From Candidatus Neomicrothrix sp. UBA7388 (GTDB taxonomy: Bacteria; Actinomycetota; Acidimicrobiia; Acidimicrobiales; Poriferisodalaceae): DNA of 13,545 nucleotides. The stretch lies in contig DKNM01000122.1 of the NCBI GenBank assembly GCA_002470695.1, positions 1 through 13,545 of the forward strand. The letters run 5' to 3'. A model generated the notes under the pieces. It saw only the letters and a program-made list of their open reading frames with translations, searched no databases and was not told the origin of the DNA. Below, piece after piece: positions 1 through 6,565 of the stretch. Every line of letters begins with the position of its first letter. Positions within the stretch are counted from its first letter, which is position 1. A program made the position numbers and the translations under genes.

Positions 1-1820
1 ACCCAACTTAATACCTCGATACCGAGGCCCTCTATCTCTCTGCCATAAAGTCGTCTGTATTCCTCAACAAACGCGCCTTCCAGAAGTTTGATAATTTCAG
101 CTGAACTCGGCAACGGGTTCACGAAAATCTCGTTGAGATCTAAGCCCACAGTAATCTCGTGACCCTGCCCTATGTATCTCATGTGGGCTTTCGCGCTAGA
201 GGAGAGCGTCGCTGCTTCGGTCGCTCGACGAACAACTGCTTCTGATTCGTCGAGCATCTCTCGAAGCATGGATACAAGGCCCTCAATATCAAGGGAATCG
301 ATACGGGCGTAGCGCGTTCGAACGGTCTCGTGAGCCGCAGGAGCGTGCAAGAAGCCGATGGCCGATCCGACACCGGCTCCGCTGGGGACGACGACATCCT
401 TAATTCCAAGCTTTTGGGCTACCCGGATTGCGTGTAACGGGGCCGCACCGCCGAAGGCAATCAAAGTGCCGTCGGAGATGTCGCATCCTCGCTCAATAGC
501 ATGCACGCGACCAGCGCTAGCCATATTTTCATCGACGATCTCGCAGATTCCGAGTGCTGCGGTCTCTAGGTCGAAACCACTATTTGCTGAAATGGAGGTT
601 TCGATCGCTCGTCCGGCGGCCTCACTCGAAAACTTGAGGTCGCCCTCCGAAAAGCCGCTCGGTAAGATCCGACCGAGAATCACGTCCGCATCTGTAACCG
701 TGGGCTCTACGCCGCCCCGGCCGTAGCAAGCAGGCCCTGGCTCGCTTCCAGAACTGCGCGGCCCAACTGCTATGCGGCCGAGCGTGTCTAGTTGCGCCAC
801 AGATGAGCCGCCCGCTCCAATCTCTACCATTTCGATGACGGGTAATCTCAGCGGAAGGCCGCTACCGGGAAGGAAGCGGTATTCCCGCCCTACTTCAAAT
901 TCGCGGGACGTGGTCGGTTCCCCTTCGGTAATGATGCACAATTTCGCAGTTGTGCCGCCCATATCGAAGCTCAACGCTTTCTCGATGCCAATGGATTGCG
1001 CGATTTGAGCAGCGAGTAAAGCGCCACCCGCGGGGCCACTCTCTACAAGTCGAACTGGAAATTTAAGAGCATCATGGAGTGTTCCCAGGCCGCCACCTGA
1101 TTGCATTAGGAGCATTGGGCATTTCAGGCCCAATAAAGCTTTGCGGTTATCAAGATCGACTAAATACTCGGTAACTAACGGCTGTATGTATGCGTTTGCA
1201 CACGCTGTCGAAAATCGCTCGTACTCCCTAATCTCGGGGCAAATTTCGCTTGAAAGGGTGATCGAGACTTCGGGCCATACCTGTTGGGTTAATTCTGCCG
1301 CCTGAATTTCGTGTGTCGGATCCAAATAGCTGTGGAGAAATCCGATAGCCAAGCTTTCTACCTCGGCTTCTTTTAGAAGCTTGATCTCATGAAGTAAAGA
1401 CTCTGTGTCCAAGGGCAATAGTGCCTCACCTAGCGCCGACAGTCGCTCTGGGATCCCAATACGCAGGTTTCGAGGAACCAGCGGTTCTGGGCGAACCATG
1501 GCTAAGTCGTACTGTTCAAAGCGATTTTCGTGCGCTATTTCTATTGAATCCCTCATGCCGGCTGTCGTAAGGAGCGCTGTTTTCGCTCCTCGCCGTTCAA
1601 TTAGCGCGTTGGTTGCCAACGTTGTCCCATGGATAAAAACATCGATGTCCTGTGGCCTTACGTTCCCGTCTTGAATTACTCGGGCAATGCCCTCCATGAC
1701 AGCCGCTGCAGGTTCAGTCGGAGTGGTCAGTACCTTCGCCGTGTGCAGCGCGCCGTCTGATTCGAGCGCAACATCTGTAAATGTTCCTCCAATGTCTGCG
1801 GCGAGGCGAATTTGACTCAT
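1..1820 (-). CDS. hyuA: Hydantoinase/oxoprolinase subunit A family protein, 3' end cut by window edge
   Basis: About 606 codons are visible without a stop from the ATG at 1820 to the left edge; family members are near 690 residues, so roughly the last 80 are missing. The N-terminus carries the phosphate-binding motif DIGGTFTD (residues 9-16), then HGTTLATN from residue 64, and the second ATPase-fold motif FDMGGTTAK near residues 282-290. These are hallmarks of HyuA/5-oxoprolinase A proteins, which use ATP to open or carboxylate cyclic amides or ketones, normally with a HyuB partner. HyuB is not in view and may lie beyond the left edge. The gene starts 28 nt after the acyl-CoA dehydrogenase stop, on the same strand, so the two are probably co-transcribed. 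A GAGGTGA sequence lies 14 nt before the ATG, a little far for a good ribosome site. Whether the substrate is a hydantoin, 5-oxoproline, N-methylhydantoin or a ketone cannot be told. Confidence 0.9.
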   Translation of the reverse strand, partial: MSQIRLAADIGGTFTDVALESDGALHTAKVLTTPTEPAAAVMEGIARVIQDGNVRPQDIDVFIHGTTLATNALIERRGAKTALLTTAGMRDSIEIAHENRFEQYDLAMVRPEPLVPRNLRIGIPERLSALGEALLPLDTESLLHEIKLLKEAEVESLAIGFLHSYLDPTHEIQAAELTQQVWPEVSITLSSEICPEIREYERFSTACANAYIQPLVTEYLVDLDNRKALLGLKCPMLLMQSGGGLGTLHDALKFPVRLVESGPAGGALLAAQIAQSIGIEKALSFDMGGTTAKLCIITEGEPTTSREFEVGREYRFLPGSGLPLRLPVIEMVEIGAGGSSVAQLDTLGRIAVGPRSSGSEPGPACYGRGGVEPTVTDADVILGRILPSGFSEGDLKFSSEAAGRAIETSISANSGFDLETAALGICEIVDENMASAGRVHAIERGCDISDGTLIAFGGAAPLHAIRVAQKLGIKDVVVPSGAGVGSAIGFLHAPAAHETVRTRYARIDSLDIEGLVSMLREMLDESEAVVRRATEAATLSSSAKAHMRYIGQGHEITVGLDLNEIFVNPLPSSAEIIKLLEGAFVEEYRRLYGREIEGLGIEVLSW

Positions 1821-1848
1821 GACGAAAGTTTATGTCACCTCGAGACTG

Positions 1849-2991
1849 TCAGACGTCGAGCGAGTCCAGTTGCCTGGAGATCACCAACTTTTGGACTTCC
1901 GAGGTCCCTTCGTAAATTTGGTAGACCCGCACATCTCGGTAAATCTTCTCGACTAGATGATCTTCGAGGAATCCGGCGCCACCGTGAATTTGGATTGCAC
2001 GGGAAGCTACGCGCTCGGCCATTTCGGAAGCGAAGAGTTTGGTCATAGATGCTGCGACAGAGGAATCTAACCCTGCATCTTGGAGTGCTGCTGCGTGTAA
2101 GTACATTTGTCTAGCGGCCTCTATTTCGGTTGCCATTTCGGCGAGGCTGAAACTGATTGCCTGATGTTCAATAATTTCTTTGCCGAACGTCTGCCGTTCT
2201 TTAGCGTATTTGTGCGCGAGATTGAGGGCCTGTCTAGCGCCCCCAACCGATTGAGCCCCCACGGCTATGCGACCGAGTGAAAGGCCTCCAAGGACGATCG
2301 AAAGTCCCTGTCCTTCATTCCCAAGTAAGTCACTTGCTGGCACCCTCATTTCGTCGTAGCGAATCTGACAGAGGTCATTAGTTCTGTGACCGAGCTTCTT
2401 CTCCACAGCCAAGACCTGATATCCCGGATTTTCGGTAGGGGTTAAAAAAACGCTGATGCCGGAACTTCCAGCTCCGGGATTCGTTATCGCTACTATCATT
2501 GCGACATCTGATGTTGAGCCAGCTGTTATAAACGCTTTGTGTCCATCAATCACATATTCGTCACCGTCGCGCACGGCGCGAGTGGTTATAGAGGCTGCGT
2601 CGGACCCAGTGTGCGGTTCGGTCAAATGGACGGACCCTAAGGTTGTGCCAGCACAAAGACTCGGAAGGAATCGTTGCTTCTGCTCCTCGGTTCCGTAGCG
2701 AGCGATGCCAGCCGCCACTGGCGAGTTGTTCGCCGACATCATGTTGCTGATTCCGCCGTCGACTGCCGCTATCTCCTCCATGGCGACGACGTACGACATA
2801 AAGTCAAGGCCCGAGCCACCGTAGGTAGGGTCTATGCACATTCCCATCAGGCCAACGTCCCCCATCTCCTTGTATAGAGTTTTCGGGGGGCCGCCCGCTG
2901 ACTCCCATTTGCGGACATGCGGGGCAATTTGGTCACGGGCGAAGTTTCTCGCCACCTCTTGGATGGCCTTATGGTCGTTTGTTAACAGCAC
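1849..2991 (-). CDS. Acyl-CoA dehydrogenase (FAD-dependent)
   Basis: At 380 residues it has the usual length of short/medium-chain acyl-CoA dehydrogenases, which desaturate acyl-CoA at C2-C3 using FAD and pass electrons to ETF. The mid-domain motif TEPHTGSDAAS lies near residues 123-133. The C-terminal helical domain carries QIHGGAGFLED, then YEGTSE near residue 360, where Glu361 fits the catalytic base position of the SCAD/butyryl-CoA dehydrogenase subgroup. The start is GTG: an in-frame TAA lies only three codons upstream, so no longer start exists, and the N-terminus fits the family. There is no Shine-Dalgarno, but TAACGT sits exactly at -12 to -7, as in a leaderless transcript. It is first in a likely operon with the hyuA-type gene and divergent from ribH. 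The acyl chain specificity is unknown. Glutaryl-, isovaleryl- or branched-chain dehydrogenase roles remain possible. Confidence 0.95.
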   Translation of the reverse strand: MLLTNDHKAIQEVARNFARDQIAPHVRKWESAGGPPKTLYKEMGDVGLMGMCIDPTYGGSGLDFMSYVVAMEEIAAVDGGISNMMSANNSPVAAGIARYGTEEQKQRFLPSLCAGTTLGSVHLTEPHTGSDAASITTRAVRDGDEYVIDGHKAFITAGSTSDVAMIVAITNPGAGSSGISVFLTPTENPGYQVLAVEKKLGHRTNDLCQIRYDEMRVPASDLLGNEGQGLSIVLGGLSLGRIAVGAQSVGGARQALNLAHKYAKERQTFGKEIIEHQAISFSLAEMATEIEAARQMYLHAAALQDAGLDSSVAASMTKLFASEMAERVASRAIQIHGGAGFLEDHLVEKIYRDVRVYQIYEGTSEVQKLVISRQLDSLDV

Positions 2992-2997
2992 GCCACG

Positions 2998-3003
2998 ACG
3001 TTA
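2998..3003 (-). promoter_or_regulatory. Candidate -10 element for a leaderless acyl-CoA dehydrogenase transcript
   Basis: TAACGT on the minus strand ends 7 bases before the GTG start at 2991. TAnnnT at -12 to -7 relative to the start codon is the arrangement expected where transcription begins at the start codon, which is common in actinobacteria. No convincing -35 hexamer stands 16-19 nt upstream. The short motif could occur by chance. Confidence 0.35.
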
Positions 3004-3033
3004 GATGGCGTCGAAGCTCGGTGCAGGCGTTGT

Positions 3034-3061
3034 TGCAAGCATTTGATGCGAGAAACTTGCA
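3034..3061. repeat. Inverted repeat in the divergent intergenic region, possible operator
   Basis: The arms TGCAAG (3034-3039) and CTTGCA (3056-3061) are exact reverse complements separated by 16 nt. A second smaller dyad, GCATTTGATGC (3039-3049), overlaps the left arm. The repeat lies 43-70 bases upstream of the acyl-CoA dehydrogenase start and about 150 bases upstream of ribH. That position would suit a regulator acting on the minus-strand promoter. No regulator gene is present in the window. The rest of 2992-3212 shows no gene, no tRNA and no FMN riboswitch consensus. Confidence 0.3.
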
Positions 3062-3200
3062 TTCCTCCGAATATATGAGCGGATAAGGCAATCCGAGTGA
3101 GTGCTTTAAGCCACAGTCGAGCCAATGGATCCTTGCTGAAGGTAAGAATTTTTTGCACCCTAAAACGTCGGCGCTAAACGGTCCTTGTTTCAAGTGATGC

Positions 3201-3206
3201 TACGTT
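3201..3206 (+). promoter_or_regulatory. Candidate -10 element for a leaderless ribH transcript
   Basis: TACGTT occupies exactly -12 to -7 relative to the GTG codon at 3213, the same geometry seen for the divergent acyl-CoA dehydrogenase. It supports GTG 3213 over TTG 3207 as the ribH start. No clear -35 box is seen at 17 nt spacing. Confidence 0.35.
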
Positions 3207-3212
3207 TTGGAA

Positions 3213-3692
3213 GTGGCTTCTGGTGACAATCGTTCTCAATCGGCGTCAAGTCTGACCGGGAAAGGTCTGCGTATCGGAGTTGTGCGCGCCGAATGGAATG
3301 CCGAGTTGGTTAATCGCTTGGTGGAGGGGATCCGGCGGACATTAGGCGACCTAGGGGCGGTTACGGTTGGCCCCGTTTCTGTGGCTGGGTGCTTTGAGTT
3401 ACCCATGGCTTGTAAGGCACTTGCAACATCGGGTTCGGTTGATGCTCTGGTGGTGGCGGGAGTGGTCATACGGGGCGAGACAACGCACTATGAATTAGTG
3501 TCCGAAGGCACCGCTTCGGGAATTCAGGCAGTTCAGCTTGAAACAGGAATTCCTATCGGCTTTGGTGTGCTTACGGTCGAATCAGTCGATCAAGCGCTGG
3601 AAAGGTCGCAGGGCCCCGGTGAATACAACGTTGGAGCCGAAGCTGCGCAGGTTTCGATCGAGATGGCTCGACTTGTCGAAGCTTGGCGTTGA
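3213..3692 (+). CDS. ribH: 6,7-dimethyl-8-ribityllumazine synthase
   Basis: The enzyme condenses 5-amino-6-ribitylamino-uracil with 3,4-dihydroxybutanone phosphate to give lumazine, the penultimate step of riboflavin synthesis. The family signatures are in order: IGVVRAEWN with the ring-stacking aromatic Trp28, the phosphate-site region VAGCFELP (57-64, usually PGAFELP or PGSFELP), and VIRGETTHYE, where His92 is the catalytic histidine. The C-terminal part (GPGEYNVGAEAA) matches the region where other members have NKGxEAA. Length, about 159 residues, is normal, with an extra Ser-rich stretch of about 18 residues before the first strand. In-frame TGA at 3195 limits the start to TTG 3207 or GTG 3213. 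Neither has a Shine-Dalgarno, and GTG is preferred because of the -10 motif at 3201. No ribA, ribB, ribD or ribE gene is adjacent, so this is a solitary copy, perhaps a second paralogue. Confidence 0.92.
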   Translation: MASGDNRSQSASSLTGKGLRIGVVRAEWNAELVNRLVEGIRRTLGDLGAVTVGPVSVAGCFELPMACKALATSGSVDALVVAGVVIRGETTHYELVSEGTASGIQAVQLETGIPIGFGVLTVESVDQALERSQGPGEYNVGAEAAQVSIEMARLVEAWR

Positions 3693-3797
3693 GTCTTCGG
3701 AGGATTATCGAAGTCAGGGTCACTGGGAGTCGGATGTGTTCTGCTGCTACGGTTGGGTTACTCGACGTTGGAGTGAGCGCTCTGAAAAGGGGAAGAT

Positions 3798-4940
3798 ATG
3801 CGTTACTACTCATGTGACTCTCATGTAGTTGAAGCGGCTGAAATTTATGACGGTTTAACCGACAGATTTGGCGATCGGGCGCCGTTCATCGCCAAGGATT
3901 ACAACGGAAAGCCAGGCACTTTTCTGGTGCTGCCGCACGGAATGCAAACAGTTCCGGTTGGGCGTCTAGGAATAGCGGGCGCTCGTTTGGATGATCCAGC
4001 GACTCACGAACGTATTGCGATGGGTTATGAGGGTTTCAACCCAGGAGTGATGGATCCAGTTGCGCGTCTAGGAGAACAAACAACCGACGGCATCGTCGGG
4101 GAAGTTATGTATCCAAGTCTGAGTATGTTCACTTTCGCAATACCAGACCCCGAAGTAAAGGATGCTGCGTTTCGACAGCACAACGACTGGGTGCTCGATT
4201 ATTGCTCGGTGGATCGAAATCGGTTAATAGGCATCGGATGTTTGCCGCTTCCCGACGTCGATCGGTCGGTGGCAGAAATTGACCGGTCCGCAGAACTTGG
4301 CGTTCGAGGCTTTGCGATCCCCGCTCACGTGGACCCTTCCACTCCGTACAGCGACCCCATGTTTGATCCATTTTGGGCGCGTGCTCAAGAGTTTGGCGTC
4401 CCGCTTACGATGCATATATTTACGGGCCAAACGTTAGATGGAGGCCTACCCAAACATTGGGGCACGCCTGGCGGTAATCTAAAGGGTTACACCCTCGCTC
4501 ACACTACGGCCGTTAACTCGATGATTGACATTATCTGCGGCGGGGTAGTTGAACGTTTTCCGGAACTGAAGTTCGTAATTAGTGAATACGAGACGGGTTG
4601 GGTAGCACACACGCTGCAACGCCTGGACCACGCGGCCTATAGAACGCCTTGGGAGCTAGCTGATGGCCTCACTATGAAGCCTTCCGAGTATTTCGATAGA
4701 AACTTCTGGGTTACTTTCGAAGATGACAAAGAAGGCATTGCTACACGAGAGGCCATCGGTGTAAGCAACCTGCTCTGGGGAAATGATTACCCGCACCATG
4801 ATTCAATTTGGCCGAATTCGCGCCCAATTCTTGATGACATTTTGGCCGGTGTTCCAGACGAGCAACGTGAAGCAATGGTTTGGGGAAATGTGATCGACCT
4901 ATACGAGTTGGATCCCGATTCGTTGCCTTCGGCCGCTTAA
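3798..4940 (+). CDS. Metal-dependent amidohydrolase, amidohydrolase-2 (ACMSD-like) family
   Basis: The 380-residue protein has the TIM-barrel amidohydrolase-2 pattern: an N-terminal metal motif CDSHVVE (Asp7, His9), MHIF with a barrel His206, a strand ending in SEYETGW, and the C-terminal GNDYPHHDS with Asp330 as the likely general base. Relatives include ACMSD-type decarboxylases and many hydrolases of aromatic or cyclic compounds; the exact reaction is not predictable. The second His of the classical DxHxH motif is replaced (Asp-Ser-His-Val-Val-Glu), a variant common in uncharacterised members with a mononuclear site. The start is well supported by a purine-rich AAAAGGGGAAG at 3785-3795. 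It follows ribH by 105 nt on the same strand, in a stretch with no other gene. Its stop codon is 1 nt from the stop of the convergent hydrolase gene, leaving no room for a separate terminator. Confidence 0.9.
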   Translation: MRYYSCDSHVVEAAEIYDGLTDRFGDRAPFIAKDYNGKPGTFLVLPHGMQTVPVGRLGIAGARLDDPATHERIAMGYEGFNPGVMDPVARLGEQTTDGIVGEVMYPSLSMFTFAIPDPEVKDAAFRQHNDWVLDYCSVDRNRLIGIGCLPLPDVDRSVAEIDRSAELGVRGFAIPAHVDPSTPYSDPMFDPFWARAQEFGVPLTMHIFTGQTLDGGLPKHWGTPGGNLKGYTLAHTTAVNSMIDIICGGVVERFPELKFVISEYETGWVAHTLQRLDHAAYRTPWELADGLTMKPSEYFDRNFWVTFEDDKEGIATREAIGVSNLLWGNDYPHHDSIWPNSRPILDDILAGVPDEQREAMVWGNVIDLYELDPDSLPSAA

Positions 4941-4941
4941 T

Positions 4942-5778
4942 CTAGGAGAGCATATGGCTGAGTACCGCCTGGCTGACGCTGCGGCCGTTCTCCATCGGTC
5001 CGAAGTGTGTGAGTCCTGGCATGGGTAAAAGCTCTCCATAGGCGAGGCTTTCGGCTATTGGTTGAGCCATCGCTGGGGGGAGCTCGTTTCCTGGCGCAAC
5101 TGCCTCGCCGCGAGCGACAACGGTAGGTGCTGTGATGGTCCTGAGCGACTCAAAGTCAGTGGGGGTGCCCGTGCTGAAGATTTGGGCCTCTGTCTCGCCA
5201 GCGCAACTTAGTTGAATCCCAGTATCTGTGGGGAGCGACCCGAGCTCGGCGTAGGCTCTCACCGCTGCTGTCTCGCATTCAGAAAAAGGGGGCTTGCGTT
5301 GCAGCCGTTCTACAAACTCCTCGACTGAACTGAAATCGGTGCGTCTGCGTCTAGCCGCTAGCACCAATGGATGGTCTCCGTCGGGCCTCATATGTGTGTT
5401 CGGAACCATCACCGGTTCGAACAACCAGAGTCTTCGAAATAGCCCTGGGTTCTCCAGCTCTGCCCGCACTAGAGTGGCGCCGCCTAAGGAATGGCCGACT
5501 GCGTCAATTGGTTTCTCTCCAATTGCGGCCACCGCAGCAACAATCTCTTGTACTAAGTGAGTGCGGTCAACATCTAGCGGTGATTTCTGCACACGGGAAG
5601 CGCCGTGCCCTCGGAAATCTAGTCCGTAGCAATGTCGATGGTTTTGCAGGTGGGGTATGACAGTCGCCCACATTCCGGAATTCAAGCCGTTTCCATGCGT
5701 CAGAAGGAGTGGGGGACCGCCGCCGCCGAAATTATGCAAGACACAGTGCTCTCCGTCTTGTCCTTTGAGTCGTAACAT
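4942..5778 (-). CDS. Alpha/beta hydrolase, Ser nucleophile
   Basis: With the ATG at 5778 the protein has 278 residues, typical of single-domain alpha/beta hydrolases. The oxyanion-loop motif HGNGLNSGMW begins at residue 28, DFRGHGAS at 54-61, and the nucleophile elbow VGHSLGGA has Ser97. GLTHFGP near the C-terminus supplies the catalytic His258. The acid is uncertain: the strand 7 region reads RGEAVAPG, with Glu where Asp is usual. The frame is open further upstream to an ATG at 5850, but that start would overlap the divergent gene by 45 nt and adds a non-family N-terminus, so 5778 is chosen. No Shine-Dalgarno is seen; TATTCT at -14 to -9 could be a leaderless -10. Likely substrates are esters, lactones or epoxides, but none can be named. 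It is monocistronic in view, being convergent with the amidohydrolase on one side and divergent from another hydrolase on the other. Confidence 0.88.
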   Translation of the reverse strand: MLRLKGQDGEHCVLHNFGGGGPPLLLTHGNGLNSGMWATVIPHLQNHRHCYGLDFRGHGASRVQKSPLDVDRTHLVQEIVAAVAAIGEKPIDAVGHSLGGATLVRAELENPGLFRRLWLFEPVMVPNTHMRPDGDHPLVLAARRRRTDFSSVEEFVERLQRKPPFSECETAAVRAYAELGSLPTDTGIQLSCAGETEAQIFSTGTPTDFESLRTITAPTVVARGEAVAPGNELPPAMAQPIAESLAYGELLPMPGLTHFGPMENGRSVSQAVLSHMLS

Positions 5779-5786
5779 TAACGAAG

Positions 5787-5792
5787 AGAATA
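5787..5792 (-). promoter_or_regulatory. Candidate -10 element for the minus-strand alpha/beta hydrolase
   Basis: TATTCT on the minus strand lies at -14 to -9 relative to the ATG at 5778, within the 27 nt that separate the two head-to-head hydrolase genes. It would give a transcript starting at or within two bases of the ATG. No -35 box is evident; any such box would fall inside the coding region of the opposite gene. Confidence 0.25.
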
Positions 5793-5805
5793 CCGACGTG
5801 ACACA

Positions 5806-6537
5806 ATGAGTGGCATGGCAAATTTTCAAACAAATGGCGCTGACATACATTACGACGAATATGGCGAGGGTTTCCCGGTCCTACTTATAGCGCCCGGTGG
5901 TATGAAGTCGGAGGTGTCCTTCTGGAACTCAACTCCATGGAACCCTATCGAGCAATTGCGCGGCGCCTTTCGCGTTATAGCGATGGATCAGCGTAATGCA
6001 GGGAGGTCTACTGGACCGATTGATGCCTCAGATGGGTGGCATACGTACACTCAGGACCAGATAGCTCTGCTTGATCATTTGGGTGTAGATCGGTTCGCTG
6101 TCGCTGGCATGTGTATCGGTGGCCCTTATGCCATGGGGCTCATCGCTGAGGTTCCTGAGCGAGTTTCTGCAGCGGTGCTATTTCAAACGATTGGCTTGAC
6201 GTCGAACCGGGGCGCATTTTTTGAAATGTTTGATGATTGGGCGAATGAGTTGAAAAATTTCAGGCCGGACCTAACCGAGGAGGACTGGGAGAGCTTTAAA
6301 CACAATATGTATGGCTCTGATAATTATCTTTTTAACGTCGACAATGAGTTTGTAAAAGGTGTTGAGACCCCTTTGCTGATTCTCAAAGGTGACGATTTGT
6401 ATCATCCAGAAGATTCGTCGCTGCGAACGCATCAATTGGCGCAAAATTCCACGCTCGTGGAGGATTGGAAGTCGGGCGTCGCTTTGGAGGCGGCGGCTCA
6501 ACAATTTATGGAATTTATTGAGACGCACGCGTCTTAA
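5806..6537 (+). CDS. Alpha/beta hydrolase-fold protein with Cys in the nucleophile elbow
   Basis: The 243-residue alpha/beta hydrolase-fold protein has APGGMKSE after strand 3, the segment MDQRNAGRS (60-68), and the elbow AGMCIGG with Cys103 where most members have Ser. Cys at this site is known in dienelactone hydrolases (GxCxG). The strand-7 acid region reads KGDDLYHPED, with Asp196/197 and His200. The canonical late His near residues 215-235 is absent; the only later ones are His210 and His241, three residues from the end. The triad is therefore unclear. It could be a thiol-type hydrolase, an acyltransferase or a non-catalytic binder. ATG 5806 and ATG 5815 are both possible starts and neither has a strong ribosome site. 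It precedes the SDR by 28 nt on the same strand, a likely operon, and diverges from the Ser-type hydrolase. Confidence 0.87.
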   Translation: MSGMANFQTNGADIHYDEYGEGFPVLLIAPGGMKSEVSFWNSTPWNPIEQLRGAFRVIAMDQRNAGRSTGPIDASDGWHTYTQDQIALLDHLGVDRFAVAGMCIGGPYAMGLIAEVPERVSAAVLFQTIGLTSNRGAFFEMFDDWANELKNFRPDLTEEDWESFKHNMYGSDNYLFNVDNEFVKGVETPLLILKGDDLYHPEDSSLRTHQLAQNSTLVEDWKSGVALEAAAQQFMEFIETHAS

Positions 6538-6565
6538 CCATCTCTATCTCTAAGGGGGCAAGAAA

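Noticed and set aside
358..1674. Plus-strand frames of 78-122 codons across the left end
   Set aside because: All lie in one frame opposite the continuous HyuA-type coding sequence, which has family motifs throughout.
2969..3193. Minus-strand 74-codon frame upstream of the acyl-CoA dehydrogenase
   Set aside because: It overlaps the dehydrogenase start in another frame, has a Cys-rich unrecognisable product and no ribosome site; it looks like chance.
2992..3212. FMN riboswitch upstream of ribH
   Set aside because: The conserved RFN core sequences are not present on either strand, and the candidate leaderless start leaves no leader to hold one.
3538..3828. Plus-strand 96-codon frame bridging ribH and the amidohydrolase
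   Set aside because: It overlaps the 3' end of ribH and the start of the amidohydrolase in another frame, with no recognisable protein features.
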